Below the pieces are notes generated by a model. The model was not told where the DNA came from. It saw only the letters and a program-made list of their open reading frames with translations, and did not search any database. The position numbers and the translations under genes are program-made. This document shows, piece after piece, positions 28,978 through 38,249 of a stretch of DNA of 64,000 nt (its first letter is position 1; each line of letters opens with the position of its first letter). Source of the DNA: Ectobacillus sp. JY-23 (GTDB lineage: Bacteria > Bacillota > Bacilli > Bacillales > Bacillaceae_G); the NCBI RefSeq assembly GCF_023022965.1, contig NZ_CP095462.1, positions 1,860,001 to 1,924,000 of the forward strand, in the 5' to 3' direction.

Positions 28978-30357
28978 TTATTTTGCTAATTCATAAATAG
29001 CTTGTGCATAAATTGCTGTTGCTTTTACTAGATCCTCAATTTCAATATATTCATCTTTTTGATGAGCTAAATCTTCTTTGCCAGGGAAGAGTGGACCGAA
29101 TGCAACACCTGCTTGTAAAGACCTAGCATATGTGCCTCCTCCAATTGCAAGCAATTCTGCACGCTCTCCTGTTTGTTCTTCATATACACGCTGCAACGTT
29201 TGGATCAGCATATGCTCTTTAGCTACGTGGTGCGGTTTAGAATTAGATGTTTGCTTTGCTTTAAAGCCTCTTTTCTCGGCATAGAGTGCAATCTTGCTTA
29301 CCATTTTATCAACATCCGTTGTGACAGGGTAACGAATATTAAGTCCAAATGCCCCGCCCTCTTGCGCTTGATATGACATCGTACCGACATTGATGGTTAA
29401 ATCCCCAGTAATATCATCAGCATACGCAACGCCAAGGCGCTTCCCTCTCGTATCATCTTGAAATGCCTCCATTGCAAACGAAACAAATGCCGTACCACCT
29501 TCATCAAGCTCTTGCTTTTGTAAAAAGGCAGCCAACAGCATACCTGCATTTTCTCCTTTTTCAGGGGTAGAACCGTGTGCCGAAATGCCCTTCATTTCCA
29601 GCGTTACTTGCTGCCCCTGCACCGCTGCGTTTCCATATGAAGCAAACTGCTCAGCAATTTCTCCTGCTCGTTCAGATAGTAACACAGCTCTTGCATAATC
29701 AGGGACCATGTTTAAACGTCTTCCTGATGTGAATTCTTGTAATACAGTACCTCCCTTACTTACATGTGGCTTCATTGTAATATGTACAGCACTGATTCCT
29801 TTTTCCGCATTAATAATTGGGAAATCTGCATCAGGTGCAAATCCCATGGTCGGCATTTCCTCTTTCTTAAAATAATGATCTACACAACGCCATTCACTTT
29901 CTTCGTCTGCACCTAAAATCATACGAACGCGTTTTTGCAAAGGCAATTCAAGTTCTTTGACAATTTTCATAGCATAATAAGCCGCTATAGTGGGTCCCTT
30001 ATCATCGATGGCACCTCGCGCGTAAATGTTACCATCTCGAATATCAGCTCCATACGGATCGCTCGTCCATCCATCGCCTTCAGGAACCACATCAACATGA
30101 CATAAAATACCGATTAATTCTTGTCCTTCCCCCATTTCTAAATGCCCAGCATAGCCGTCCACATTTTTTGCAACAAATCCATCAGCTTCGCCTTTGTTTA
30201 GCATGAAGGATAATGCCTCTGCCACTCCCGTTCCGAACGGCGCCCCCGCTGTAGCTTCCTCCATATTTAGTACACTTTTAATGCGCAGAAAGTTTTGTGT
30301 ATCTGTAAGTAGGGCATCCTTTCTTTTCTCTACTTCTTGTATCCAATTGATTTCCAT
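28978..30357 (-). CDS. pepV: Dipeptidase PepV (YtjP)
   Basis: M20-family zinc dipeptidase of 459 residues with broad action on dipeptides in the cytosol. Metal/catalytic motifs: CHVDVVPEGDGW (His, Asp), GAIDDKGP (bridging Asp), ADEESEWRC (Glu pair) and a late His in LAHQKDEY. CAGGTGAAACT lies before the ATG. Its 357-nt upstream gap (30358-30714, shared with divergent ytzE) is AT-rich; no operator or RNA motif was recognised there. Confidence 0.93.
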   Translation of the reverse strand: MEINWIQEVEKRKDALLTDTQNFLRIKSVLNMEEATAGAPFGTGVAEALSFMLNKGEADGFVAKNVDGYAGHLEMGEGQELIGILCHVDVVPEGDGWTSDPYGADIRDGNIYARGAIDDKGPTIAAYYAMKIVKELELPLQKRVRMILGADEESEWRCVDHYFKKEEMPTMGFAPDADFPIINAEKGISAVHITMKPHVSKGGTVLQEFTSGRRLNMVPDYARAVLLSERAGEIAEQFASYGNAAVQGQQVTLEMKGISAHGSTPEKGENAGMLLAAFLQKQELDEGGTAFVSFAMEAFQDDTRGKRLGVAYADDITGDLTINVGTMSYQAQEGGAFGLNIRYPVTTDVDKMVSKIALYAEKRGFKAKQTSNSKPHHVAKEHMLIQTLQRVYEEQTGERAELLAIGGGTYARSLQAGVAFGPLFPGKEDLAHQKDEYIEIEDLVKATAIYAQAIYELAK

Positions 30358-30714
30358 AGTTTCACCTGCTTCATATCTATTTGTTATACGCTAATTTCTT
30401 CCATCATATCAAAACGCTCTTCACTGTGCCAACTGCAACAACTTAGAAATAGCGAACATTCATAAACTTAACTACTAAAAAAATATGTTTTTACATAAAA
30501 AATTCGACAAAAAGAAGGATTTTGTTATTTCTTGTAGAAGAATATACCTGATTGTACTTATGCAGCTTATGCCATTTCAATTATTTTATACTTGTTAATT
30601 TTCTGTTAAAAATAATAAAAAAAAAGCATGAAAATGGCCTGGTAGAGTACAATGGAAGTGAAAAGACCTTCTTTTCCTGTTGGGTCAACAAAAAACTCTT
30701 GAAGGAGTGGTTTT

Positions 30715-30936
30715 TTGAAAATGACAACTTCTCGTATGCTTACACGGATTAAGTCGATTTATATGTTCATCAACGAAAAAGGCACAGTAACAACGCAGGA
30801 CCTTGTCGAAGAATTTGGAATCACATCCCGGACCATACAGCGAGATTTAAACGTGCTTCAATTCAACGAGCTCGTTTGCAGTCCAAGTCGCGGCAAGTGG
30901 ACGACAACAGGAAAAAAGGTGCGGCTCACGTCGTGA
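30715..30936 (+). CDS. ytzE: DeoR-type helix-turn-helix protein YtzE
   Basis: A 73-residue DNA-binding protein consisting almost only of a DeoR-type HTH (TTQDLVEEFGITSRTIQRDLNVL), without the sugar-phosphate domain of full regulators. GAAGGAG lies 8 nt before the TTG at 30715 and 14 nt before the ATG at 30721; TTG is chosen on spacing. Targets unknown; YtzE is conserved at this site in Bacillus. Confidence 0.88.
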   Translation: MKMTTSRMLTRIKSIYMFINEKGTVTTQDLVEEFGITSRTIQRDLNVLQFNELVCSPSRGKWTTTGKKVRLTS

Positions 30937-30952
30937 TGTGTTTTCTACATAT

Positions 30953-30980
30953 AACCCCTTTCTGATATCAGAAAGGGGTT
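30953..30980. terminator. Bidirectional terminator (ytzE / ytzG)
   Basis: Perfect palindrome AACCCCTTTCTGA / TCAGAAAGGGGTT between convergent genes. Confidence 0.9.
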
Positions 30981-30988
30981 TCTCGGGT

Positions 30989-31699
30989 TTATTCTCCTTT
31001 TAACAGGGCAACTTCTTCTTCCGTCAATTCACGGTATTGGCCTAATTCTAATTCCTCATCCAATTTAAGCGGCCCCATCTCCGTTCGTTTTAAATACACA
31101 ACTTTCTTCCCAACCGCTTCAAACATGCGCTTTACCTGATGAAACTTTCCTTCTGTAATAACGAGCTCAATTTCAGATAGCGGGCCGCTGTGCAAAATGG
31201 TTAATACTCCTGGCTTTGTTTCATAGCCATCATCTAATATCACACCTTTTTGAAACGCCTCTATATCCTCTTCTGTCACTTGTCCTTCTACTTTGGCAAA
31301 GTACTTCTTAGGTACATGCTTTTTAGGCGACAATAGCTGGTGCGCCAGCTGACCGTCATTTGTTAACAGTAAAAAACCTTCTGTATCCTTATCTAGTCTA
31401 CCGACAGGAAATGGCTCAAACACCAAATCCTCTTCTTCAAGCAGGTCAATCACCGTTTCATGCATATTATCCTCTGTTGCAGAAATTACACCCTGTGGCT
31501 TGTTCATCATTAAATAGATAAACTCTTTATACTCGACCACTTCACCGTAGACTGTTACCTCATCTTTTGTAACATTCACATGAAATTTCGCGTCTTTTAC
31601 AGGCATACCATCAATTTTTACAGCGCCCTCTTTTAGTAATTTTTTCACTTCTTTGCGGCTACCAAATCCCATATTGGCCAATAACTTATCTATCCGCAT
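30989..31699 (-). CDS. ytzG: RsuA-family 16S rRNA pseudouridine synthase
   Basis: A 236-residue enzyme with an N-terminal S4 RNA-binding domain (MRIDKLLANMGFGSRKEVKKLL) and the RsuA catalytic core. The active Asp is in GRLDKDTEG (about residue 101). Probably modifies a uridine in small-subunit rRNA. It follows ytgP by 34 nt on the same strand and ends at a strong terminator. Confidence 0.92.
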   Translation of the reverse strand: MRIDKLLANMGFGSRKEVKKLLKEGAVKIDGMPVKDAKFHVNVTKDEVTVYGEVVEYKEFIYLMMNKPQGVISATEDNMHETVIDLLEEEDLVFEPFPVGRLDKDTEGFLLLTNDGQLAHQLLSPKKHVPKKYFAKVEGQVTEEDIEAFQKGVILDDGYETKPGVLTILHSGPLSEIELVITEGKFHQVKRMFEAVGKKVVYLKRTEMGPLKLDEELELGQYRELTEEEVALLKGE

Positions 31700-31733
31700 A
31701 CCTATTCACCTTCTTTGCTAAAATAACGCCCTG

Positions 31734-33380
31734 TTACGCACCTTTTGTAAGAATTTTTAACTTTCGTCCAAATTTCGCTTTTAATTTTGCTAAAAACTCT
31801 TCTCCAAATATCCGTTTCATAACACCTGTTTGAATTGCCAAAGTCATATAAACGGCCGCACCCACAATTGCAGTGAGTCCGACTGTTGCGATTGCCGGCC
31901 AACGACTTTCAATGTTCCACACAAGCGCTAATACCAAAAGAGTACCCTTTGCCGCTAAGGCCATCGCAAGCGTTAGTATTGCTACTTGAAACGTACGCTT
32001 GTATACAAGTATAAAACTAAAGTTTGCATGCTTACGAATTTGCATGTTTGTATACCATACCGATGCTAAAAAGCCAACGCCAGTCGCAAGTACTCCTCCA
32101 ATTGCACCGAAGTAACGAATCAATAATAAATTTCCTATCAGCTTTAGCACAATTCCAATTCCCAATCCAATAATAGCTTGCTTTTGCTGATTGATTCCTT
32201 GTAAGATGGCACCTGTGATCGAGAATAAAGCAAATAATAAGGCAACAGGTGCATACCACATCAAAATTTCTCCACCAAGCTTGTCCGCCCCGTAAAAAGC
32301 AGCATATAACGGGTAAGACAGAACGGAAATACCAACTACTGCTGGGAGCGTTAAAAAGATATTTAACTGAAATGTTTGCCCAATTTGACGATGCAAAACA
32401 GTTTGATTTTGTTCTGTAAATGACTTTGTAATCGCAGGTACAAGTGTTAAGCTAAACGCTGTCGCTAAGGATACCGGAATCATAATCAGCTTATGTGTCC
32501 ACATTGTAAAAATGCCCAACGCAGATTCAGCAATTTTTGACTGACCTGCGGCAGCCATCGCTTTATTGAAGGTAAGTGTGTCAATTTGTTGATAGAGCGG
32601 AATAGTAAGCCCAACAACAACATAAGGAAGAGCATATGCAAATAGTTCTTTAAACAGCTGCGGCGTACTCACATTTGCCGGCTGCACAGTTTGATTAACA
32701 AGCAAAGTATCAAGATGATGCTTCCGCTTTACCCAATACCAAATTAAAACAGCAAGCGCACCAAGTGCCGATATAAAAGCAGCGAAGGTTGACACGCCGA
32801 TTGCCATGGCAACTGTTCCATCCAACACCTTAATTACAACATAACTTCCGCCTAATAACACAGCAATGCGGATAATCTGTTCGATAATTTGTGAAATCGT
32901 AGTGGGTCCCATCGATTGATGACCTTGAAAAAAACCGCGAATCAAGCTTGCTGCTGGTACAACTAAAAGCGCAAAGCTGACGAGACGGATGATTGTCGCA
33001 ACCTCTTCCACGCTGTTTGGTCCTTCCGCTTTGCTGAGCATGATTTTTGCAAAGAGTGGTGCTGTGGTATACAGCGTCACAAACGACAATACGCCCATCA
33101 CAATCATCAACTTCATACCAGAGCGAAACATGCGCCGACTTGTTTCGTAATCACCAAGTGCATTATACTTTGAGACAAATTTGGAAACCGCAAGCGGTAC
33201 GCCGGCAGTTGCGATACTTAAAAAGATGGTGTAAGGCACATAACCGTACGTATATAACGTTCCTCCATTTGTCCCGACTAACTGATAAAACGGAAACACA
33301 TAAATCATGCCCAGGAATTTAATGAAAAATGTTCCCAACGTCACGATGAGTGTGCCGCGTATAAATTTAGAATCAGACAT
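31734..33380 (-). CDS. ytgP: MurJ-like lipid II flippase YtgP
   Basis: Polytopic MOP/MVF-superfamily protein of 548 residues with about 14 membrane helices, beginning MSDSKFIRGTLIVTLGTFFIKFLGMIYV. YtgP is the B. subtilis MurJ homologue that moves lipid II across the membrane for wall synthesis. TTTGGAGGATTATAT precedes the ATG at 33380. Likely co-transcribed with ytzG. Confidence 0.92.
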   Translation of the reverse strand: MSDSKFIRGTLIVTLGTFFIKFLGMIYVFPFYQLVGTNGGTLYTYGYVPYTIFLSIATAGVPLAVSKFVSKYNALGDYETSRRMFRSGMKLMIVMGVLSFVTLYTTAPLFAKIMLSKAEGPNSVEEVATIIRLVSFALLVVPAASLIRGFFQGHQSMGPTTISQIIEQIIRIAVLLGGSYVVIKVLDGTVAMAIGVSTFAAFISALGALAVLIWYWVKRKHHLDTLLVNQTVQPANVSTPQLFKELFAYALPYVVVGLTIPLYQQIDTLTFNKAMAAAGQSKIAESALGIFTMWTHKLIMIPVSLATAFSLTLVPAITKSFTEQNQTVLHRQIGQTFQLNIFLTLPAVVGISVLSYPLYAAFYGADKLGGEILMWYAPVALLFALFSITGAILQGINQQKQAIIGLGIGIVLKLIGNLLLIRYFGAIGGVLATGVGFLASVWYTNMQIRKHANFSFILVYKRTFQVAILTLAMALAAKGTLLVLALVWNIESRWPAIATVGLTAIVGAAVYMTLAIQTGVMKRIFGEEFLAKLKAKFGRKLKILTKGA

Positions 33381-33445
33381 ATATAATCCTCCAAACACCG
33401 GGAATCTAACCTTTGTATTGTATCACAAAATACGATGAAGAAGGA

Positions 33446-33494
33446 AAAGCTTGTTGATTTATGTCGAAGAGTTCTCGTACAATCAACAAGCTTT
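33446..33494 (-). terminator. Probable terminator after the diguanylate cyclase operon
   Basis: Perfect 14-bp arms AAAGCTTGTTGATT / AATCAACAAGCTTT around a 21-nt loop, just downstream of the 33509 stop. Only a weak T-rich tail (TTTTCCTTCTTC) follows. Confidence 0.55.
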
Positions 33495-33508
33495 GTCATA
33501 TATCTATT

Positions 33509-34009
33509 TTAGCTACTTATCGTACTGCGATTGGTAGTCATTTGTTTATGCACTTCTTCTAGTATCTCCATTATTGTTTGCTTATGCATAAGCTTGTACC
33601 TAGCAATCTTTAAATAAGCTTCTTTATCAATTTTCCCTCGTTCTAAGAGCTGATCCAGCGCAGGAAGACGAAAATCTTTAATTGGCAGGTAAGCTAGCAA
33701 TCGATTATCCTGTTCTGTTTTCACACGAATTTGGATACCGGCCAAGCTAGGGAAAAGTAAAGATGTATAATCGAATTCCACTACTAAATCTGCTTTATCT
33801 GCGTTACAAATAGCTGGAATATTACTCGGTAACGAAACAAAGTAAACCATCTGTTCAAAAGAAAAATCCAAATCTAAAACACTGTGACAATGCATACGTA
33901 ACAGTTTGTTAGTAAAACGTTTTAGCTCCAAAGCGTAAAAAAAACGACCACTTAATAGGATAATACCTATAAATGTACATGTAAGCAGCAGACTAAATTG
34001 AATTAGCAT
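33509..34009 (-). CDS. Membrane-anchored hypothetical protein next to a diguanylate cyclase
   Basis: A 166-residue protein with one N-terminal hydrophobic helix (LLTCTFIGIILLSGRFF) and a soluble remainder ending in a short helical segment rich in charged residues. Family not recognised. Its ATG overlaps the end of the cyclase gene by 7 nt, with AAAGAGGTGGGGT as RBS inside that gene, so the two are translationally coupled. This suggests a role linked to the cyclase, but nothing in its sequence shows a c-di-GMP-binding motif (no RxxxR...DxSxxG). Confidence 0.75.
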   Translation of the reverse strand: MLIQFSLLLTCTFIGIILLSGRFFYALELKRFTNKLLRMHCHSVLDLDFSFEQMVYFVSLPSNIPAICNADKADLVVEFDYTSLLFPSLAGIQIRVKTEQDNRLLAYLPIKDFRLPALDQLLERGKIDKEAYLKIARYKLMHKQTIMEILEEVHKQMTTNRSTISS

Positions 34010-35520
34010 ACCCCACCTCTTTCACACGACATGACCATATTTCTTCCCGCATGCTTTGCTTTATATAATGCTTGATCAGCCGCTTCCACCAACTCTTGCA
34101 TATCAATTTCACTCTCAGTAGTTGCAACACCTAAACTCACCGTAATATGCCCAAGCGGTTGCTTGTCTCCGCCTATGAACGTTGTATCTGCAATATTTAT
34201 ACGAATCCTTTCGGCAATTTCTGTAGCTTGTGCATTTGTTGTGTGCGGAAGTAATATAATAAATTCTTCTCCACCGAAACGAAAAGCTAAATCATTTTCA
34301 CGAATAGAATGCTTCATAATACTTGCAATTTGTATTAACACCTCATTTCCAGCCATGTGGCCATTTGTATCGTTAAAATGTTTAAAGTAATCCACATCTA
34401 AAATAATAAGAGAGACCAAATGTAATTCCATATCCATATATCGCTGTAAAGTAGCTTGAAATGTGCGCTGATTAAATAAACCAGTCAATCCGTCTTTATG
34501 AGCCATTTCCTCCACTCTTGTATATAAACGAGAATGGCGGATTGCAATAGCAGCCTGATTGGCAAGAGTCATAACACTGTCTATATCATTCATAGTAATT
34601 GGCTTCTTATTAACTGGATTATCAATAATAAGTACTCCCACCTTATGACCTTGGTTAATAAGTGGCAAGACAGCTAGCTCACTCATATGAAATTGCTTTA
34701 CAAATAACCGTAACGTTTGATCCTCTGTATCCAGATCCTTTATGTGCATGGGAATCCCACTTTCCAGCACCTTATACAAAAAGTTTGCATCTTGCAAAGA
34801 GATGACTAATTCCCTCACTCTGTCATTAAGTAATACATCAGATGGTGTACCCGCTTCATTAATTTCAATTAAGTCGTTCAATTTATATCTATTCTTTACA
34901 ATTTCACTCCACGTTTTATAGCCCTCTTCTGCACTCATCGGTCCGATTCCCATGATACCGGTCAGCTTTGTTTCCGTCTCATTTGTTAGTAAAATCATTG
35001 CCCTATTAAAACCTAAACCATGTCCGGCTGTTACAGCAGTCAAAATCGTTTGTAGCAACTTTTGAAATTCAAGCGTGCGTTGCATGGAAAAACTGACTTC
35101 TTTAAATACATTCAACTGCTTTGAGTTGTTAATAAGTGCATGCAACAGTTCTTGACGTTCTATCGTACGCTTATGTATATAGAGCATAACAGTATATACT
35201 GCTCCCATAAAAAAGAGATAATTCAGAAGCAAAAGCACGTTCCATTCTGCTGCAAGCATGCAATAACTAAGCCAGGCAATTCCTACACCTATGAAACCTC
35301 CTACTAAACGGAACATCAGCACGGTTGTTGCAATCAATAGGAGCATAAGCCATTTTGTATGCATAAATACAAACACAATTCCTTCTATTCCTATTAAAAA
35401 AATAACTGCAGTTACTAGCAAACTTTTATTAAACACTTCAGTTCCTTTAAATCGAAAATAATTGACTAGCATGGCAAGCAAAATTGCATATACCATTACC
35501 TGGATATATTGCCCTAGCAT
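34003..35520 (-). CDS. Membrane diguanylate cyclase (GAF-GGDEF)
   Basis: A 505-residue protein: about five membrane helices in residues 1-115, a GAF-like domain in about 140-320 and a GGDEF domain in about 335-500. The active site is GGEEF (about residue 416), a functional variant. RxxD (REND) lies exactly five residues before it, the standard c-di-GMP inhibitory site, so feedback control is expected. It should make c-di-GMP from two GTP. GGGAGAGAACAGA sets the ATG at 35520. Overlaps the downstream membrane gene. A c-di-GMP riboswitch lies in the same window at 58925-59010. Confidence 0.95.
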   Translation of the reverse strand: MLGQYIQVMVYAILLAMLVNYFRFKGTEVFNKSLLVTAVIFLIGIEGIVFVFMHTKWLMLLLIATTVLMFRLVGGFIGVGIAWLSYCMLAAEWNVLLLLNYLFFMGAVYTVMLYIHKRTIERQELLHALINNSKQLNVFKEVSFSMQRTLEFQKLLQTILTAVTAGHGLGFNRAMILLTNETETKLTGIMGIGPMSAEEGYKTWSEIVKNRYKLNDLIEINEAGTPSDVLLNDRVRELVISLQDANFLYKVLESGIPMHIKDLDTEDQTLRLFVKQFHMSELAVLPLINQGHKVGVLIIDNPVNKKPITMNDIDSVMTLANQAAIAIRHSRLYTRVEEMAHKDGLTGLFNQRTFQATLQRYMDMELHLVSLIILDVDYFKHFNDTNGHMAGNEVLIQIASIMKHSIRENDLAFRFGGEEFIILLPHTTNAQATEIAERIRINIADTTFIGGDKQPLGHITVSLGVATTESEIDMQELVEAADQALYKAKHAGRNMVMSCERGGVC

Positions 35521-35692
35521 TCTGTTCTCTCCCAAACGATATATTATGTAAGCTATATAATTTTATATCGTATTTTATCATATTTTTAAATATCTATATA
35601 AATCATTTTAAAAATAACTTGTATCTCACTCGTTTTCTTTTTTGCCGCATTCGTGCTATTCTGTTGTACAGTACAAAAACAAGGGTGATAGT

Positions 35693-36967
35693 ATGCATTA
35701 TGATGTAATTGTAATTGGAGGGGGACCCTCGGGATTGATGGCCGCTATTGGAGCTGCAGAAGGCAAGGCAAAGGTTCTTCTATTAGATAAAGGAAATAAA
35801 TTAGGAAGAAAGCTTGCAATATCCGGGGGAGGAAGGTGCAACGTAACCAATCGACTTCCTCTTGATGAAATTGTAAAACATATTCCAGGAAACGGTCGCT
35901 TTTTATACAGTGCGTTTTCTATTTTTAACAATGAAGATATCATACGCTTTTTTGAAGGACTAGGTGTGGCATTGAAAGAAGAAGACCATGGACGTATGTT
36001 TCCGGTATCTGACAAAGCGCAATCTGTAGTTGATGCACTGCTGCGCCGTTTACAAGAGCTTGGGGTTCACACACGTACAGATACACCAGTTCAAACCATT
36101 GAATATACGGACGGACAAACCTCAGCAGTAGTTTTACAAAATGGAGAAGTGATTCCAACGCAGCACGTTATTATTGCGGTTGGAGGTAAATCCGTTCCGC
36201 ATACAGGTTCAACAGGAGACGGTTATGCATGGGCTGAGAAAGCTGGGCATACCATTACAGAATTGTTTCCGACAGAAGTTCCTATTACATCATCTGAATC
36301 ATTTATTAAGGAGAAAACACTACAGGGACTTGCACTTCGCAATGTAGCATTAAGCGTATTAAATCCAAAGGGGAAGACGGTTAAAACACACCGTATGGAT
36401 ATGCTATTTACACACTTCGGCATATCCGGTCCTGCTGCACTTCGCTGCAGTCAATATGTGGTTCAAACTATGAAAAAATTTCACGCACAATCTGTAACCA
36501 TGCATATTGATGCACTTCCTGATTGGAAAGAAGAGTCGTTATTTCAAGACATTGTCAAACAAATGAAAAATGAACCTAAAAAAGCTCTCAAGAATTTGCT
36601 GAAGGGAATTGTACCAGAACGCTATTTCCTATTTTTACTTGAGAAAAATGGAATAGATGGTGCACAAGCCACTGCTCATGTAAGCAATGAGCTTATTCGC
36701 GCCCTTGTAAAAGACATGAAGGGTTTTACATTTTCTGTAAATGGTACACAATCGATCGAAAAAGCGTTCGTTACTGGTGGAGGGGTTTCTGTTAAAGAAA
36801 TTCATCCGAAGGAAATGTCCTCTAAATTGATGAAAGGCTTGTACTTTTGCGGTGAAATTCTCGATATTCACGGCTATACAGGTGGCTATAACATCACATC
36901 TGCTCTTGTGACCGGACGAATTGCAGGCATGACAGCTGCACAGCATGCCTTAGCACCTTCTTATTAA
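35693..36967 (+). CDS. ytfP: HI0933-like FAD-dependent oxidoreductase YtfP
   Basis: A 424-residue flavoprotein of the HI0933/YhiN family. FAD-binding dinucleotide motif [15 protein letters not shown] at the N-terminus, the family motif [14 protein letters not shown] (about residues 40-53) and a C-terminal FAD contact [17 protein letters not shown]. Redox substrate not known. CAAGGGTGATAGT precedes the ATG at 35693. Divergent from the diguanylate cyclase; repeat copy C follows its stop. Confidence 0.93.
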   Translation: MHYDVIVIGGGPSGLMAAIGAAEGKAKVLLLDKGNKLGRKLAISGGGRCNVTNRLPLDEIVKHIPGNGRFLYSAFSIFNNEDIIRFFEGLGVALKEEDHGRMFPVSDKAQSVVDALLRRLQELGVHTRTDTPVQTIEYTDGQTSAVVLQNGEVIPTQHVIIAVGGKSVPHTGSTGDGYAWAEKAGHTITELFPTEVPITSSESFIKEKTLQGLALRNVALSVLNPKGKTVKTHRMDMLFTHFGISGPAALRCSQYVVQTMKKFHAQSVTMHIDALPDWKEESLFQDIVKQMKNEPKKALKNLLKGIVPERYFLFLLEKNGIDGAQATAHVSNELIRALVKDMKGFTFSVNGTQSIEKAFVTGGGVSVKEIHPKEMSSKLMKGLYFCGEILDIHGYTGGYNITSALVTGRIAGMTAAQHALAPSY

Positions 36968-36968
36968 T

Positions 36969-37088
36969 GATAGCTAAATTCTGATGTTGCTAATTAGCAC
37001 TTGTTGATGAGAGTGATAGAGGAGCGGCTCCCTGACTGTCCGCAGACACCCACCGTCATGGAAATCAACAACAAGCTTTAACAAAGCC
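36969..37088 (-). repeat. Interspersed element, copy C (reverse orientation, degenerate)
   Basis: Read on the minus strand it begins GGCTTTGTTAAAG, continues with TTGTTGATTTCC and later CATCAACAAGTGCTAAT, which match copy D (TCAACAAGTGCCAATC) and copy A. The far end is diverged. It starts directly after the ytfP stop. Confidence 0.7.
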
Positions 37089-37096
37089 TAATAATA

Positions 37097-37124
37097 AGAG
37101 CCTAACTCTTTTGGGTTAGGCTCT
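37097..37124 (-). terminator. Terminator overlapping the Cse60-like stop
   Basis: AGAGCCTAAC / GTTAGGCTCT stem with an 8-nt loop; the stop codon of the Cse60-like gene lies within the stem. Confidence 0.75.
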
Positions 37125-37295
37125 GTATATAATCATCGCTGAAAAGCAATATATTTGATTTTCATCATTGTTGTTTGCAATCGCTACTTGATACTTCACA
37201 TCTACAATTTGCGTATCATCGATCTTCTTTAAAAATGCATTTACACGTTCTTCCAAATCCTTTTCATGCATTTCATCAAATATTTTTACACGCAT
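37116..37295 (-). CDS. Cse60-like sporulation protein
   Basis: A 59-residue protein, MRVKIFDEMHEKDLEERVNAFLKK..., resembling B. subtilis Cse60, a small SigE-dependent sporulation protein. AGGGTGGTGCTAAT precedes the ATG, which lies directly after the stop of the 78-residue gene. Last gene of a four-gene spore-type cluster. The molecular role is unknown. Confidence 0.75.
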   Translation of the reverse strand: MRVKIFDEMHEKDLEERVNAFLKKIDDTQIVDVKYQVAIANNNDENQIYCFSAMIIYRA

Positions 37296-37296
37296 A

Positions 37297-37533
37297 TTAG
37301 CACCACCCTGAATCACACCCGGAAACTGACGGATCATTGTCACGACGCATTTGAATTAAGCGATAAAAACGACCATCTTCATAAATATACCCATCTTCAA
37401 GTTCATACTTTTGTTCCGCCGTATACATATACAGCTTTCCAATCATAAATTTATTTGAATATAATTCCAAATACTTTTCCTTAAACTTCGCTGTTACTTT
37501 TTCTGTAATATCAATTTTTAAAGTTTTCCCCAT
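37297..37533 (-). CDS. Hypothetical protein in the spore-type cluster
   Basis: A 78-residue soluble protein (MGKTLKIDITEKVTAKFKEK...DNDPSVSGCDSGWC) with a Cys/Gly/Trp tail. Family not recognised. GAAGGGAGGGGG before the ATG is a strong RBS. It is next to cse60 and downstream of two GerPA-like genes, so a spore role is likely by context only. Confidence 0.7.
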   Translation of the reverse strand: MGKTLKIDITEKVTAKFKEKYLELYSNKFMIGKLYMYTAEQKYELEDGYIYEDGRFYRLIQMRRDNDPSVSGCDSGWC

Positions 37534-37606
37534 TCATGCCCCCTCCCTTCATGAATGTCATTACCTACTCCATTTTATTTCCAGTTTGGTTTACTTATGA
37601 TTAAAA

Positions 37607-37858
37607 TTATAGATTCATTGTACTAACATCTTGTACAGTCGATTGAGATATGGCTTCGTCCATATTTAAATCTGCGGTCGTATCGACTTCTTCTTTTGTT
37701 GTCCGCAGTACACGGCGCCCATTAATGAAATCCGCACTTGTTACTCCCGTCGCACCATTTATACTTTTAGATGCCGTCATTGTAATTTCACTGATATTAT
37801 TACCGCATTGAATCGTACCGTAGTTATTCACCACGATAAACTTCTTGATCATACACAT
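37607..37858 (-). CDS. GerPA/GerPF-family spore protein
   Basis: An 83-residue protein: IKKFIVVNNYGTIQCGNN followed by SKSINGATG and a short acidic tail. The N-x-x-G...G-N...SKS-x-x-G pattern is that of the gerPA/gerPF family, spore-coat or inner-coat proteins that help germinants pass the coat. GAAGGAGAGACAGAAG lies before ATG TGT ATG. Paralogue of the preceding gene (37877-38104). Confidence 0.75.
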   Translation of the reverse strand: MCMIKKFIVVNNYGTIQCGNNISEITMTASKSINGATGVTSADFINGRRVLRTTKEEVDTTADLNMDEAISQSTVQDVSTMNL

Positions 37859-37876
37859 CTTCTGTCTCTCCTTCTA

Positions 37877-38104
37877 TTAAAATGTTTCCTCTTCCACCGC
37901 AACATCGATAGCGGGTTCTCTATCGTTTATAAATGCGCCCTCGAATTCATCGTTGGCTCGAACACCGTTTAATATAAATGCCGTACTGTTCCCACCTGCA
38001 CCGTTGCTCGCTTTAGAGACTGTTAAAGAAGATATGTTATAGCAGTTCCCTATATTCACATGACCGTTGTTGTTCATAATCTTCACGTTCCGAATAAATG
38101 CCAT
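37877..38104 (-). CDS. GerPA/GerPF-family spore protein
   Basis: A 75-residue protein, MAFIRNVKIMNNNGHVNIGNCYNIS..., with the family element SKASNGAGGNSTAF and an acidic tail. It resembles the GerPF type of permeability proteins. GAGAAGGACAGAG precedes the ATG. First gene of the cluster. The minus-strand sequence CATACAATA at about 38131-38139 fits a late mother-cell (SigK, CATAnnnTA) -10 element, though no clear -35 AC was found. Confidence 0.75.
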   Translation of the reverse strand: MAFIRNVKIMNNNGHVNIGNCYNISSLTVSKASNGAGGNSTAFILNGVRANDEFEGAFINDREPAIDVAVEEETF

Positions 38105-38145
38105 CTCTGTCCTTCTCTCATTTTTTACTATTGTATGCAAACAGC

Positions 38146-38180
38146 AAAAAAGCGGAAGCGCCCTGCTTAGGCACTAGAGC
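38146..38180 (+). repeat. Partial REP-like structured repeat
   Basis: AAAAAGCGGAAGCGCCCTGC...TTAGGCAC resembles the first part of the longer element at 53843-53920 (GAAAAGCGAAAGCGGCTTG). Only the left half is present. Confidence 0.5.
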
Positions 38181-38220
38181 TACAAAATATCTATAATTTT
38201 TATCATTTTCTCGGCTAATA

Positions 38221-38249
38221 AAAAAACGCGGAACATTTTGTTCCGCGTT
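38221..38249 (-). terminator. Intrinsic terminator after ytwF
   Basis: AACGCGGAAC / GTTCCGCGTT stem, 5-nt loop, T-rich minus-strand tail, touching the ytwF stop. Confidence 0.88.

Noticed and set aside
30552-30752. 66-codon frame before ytzE
   Set aside because: AT-rich upstream DNA, no RBS, overlaps the ytzE RBS and start in another frame.
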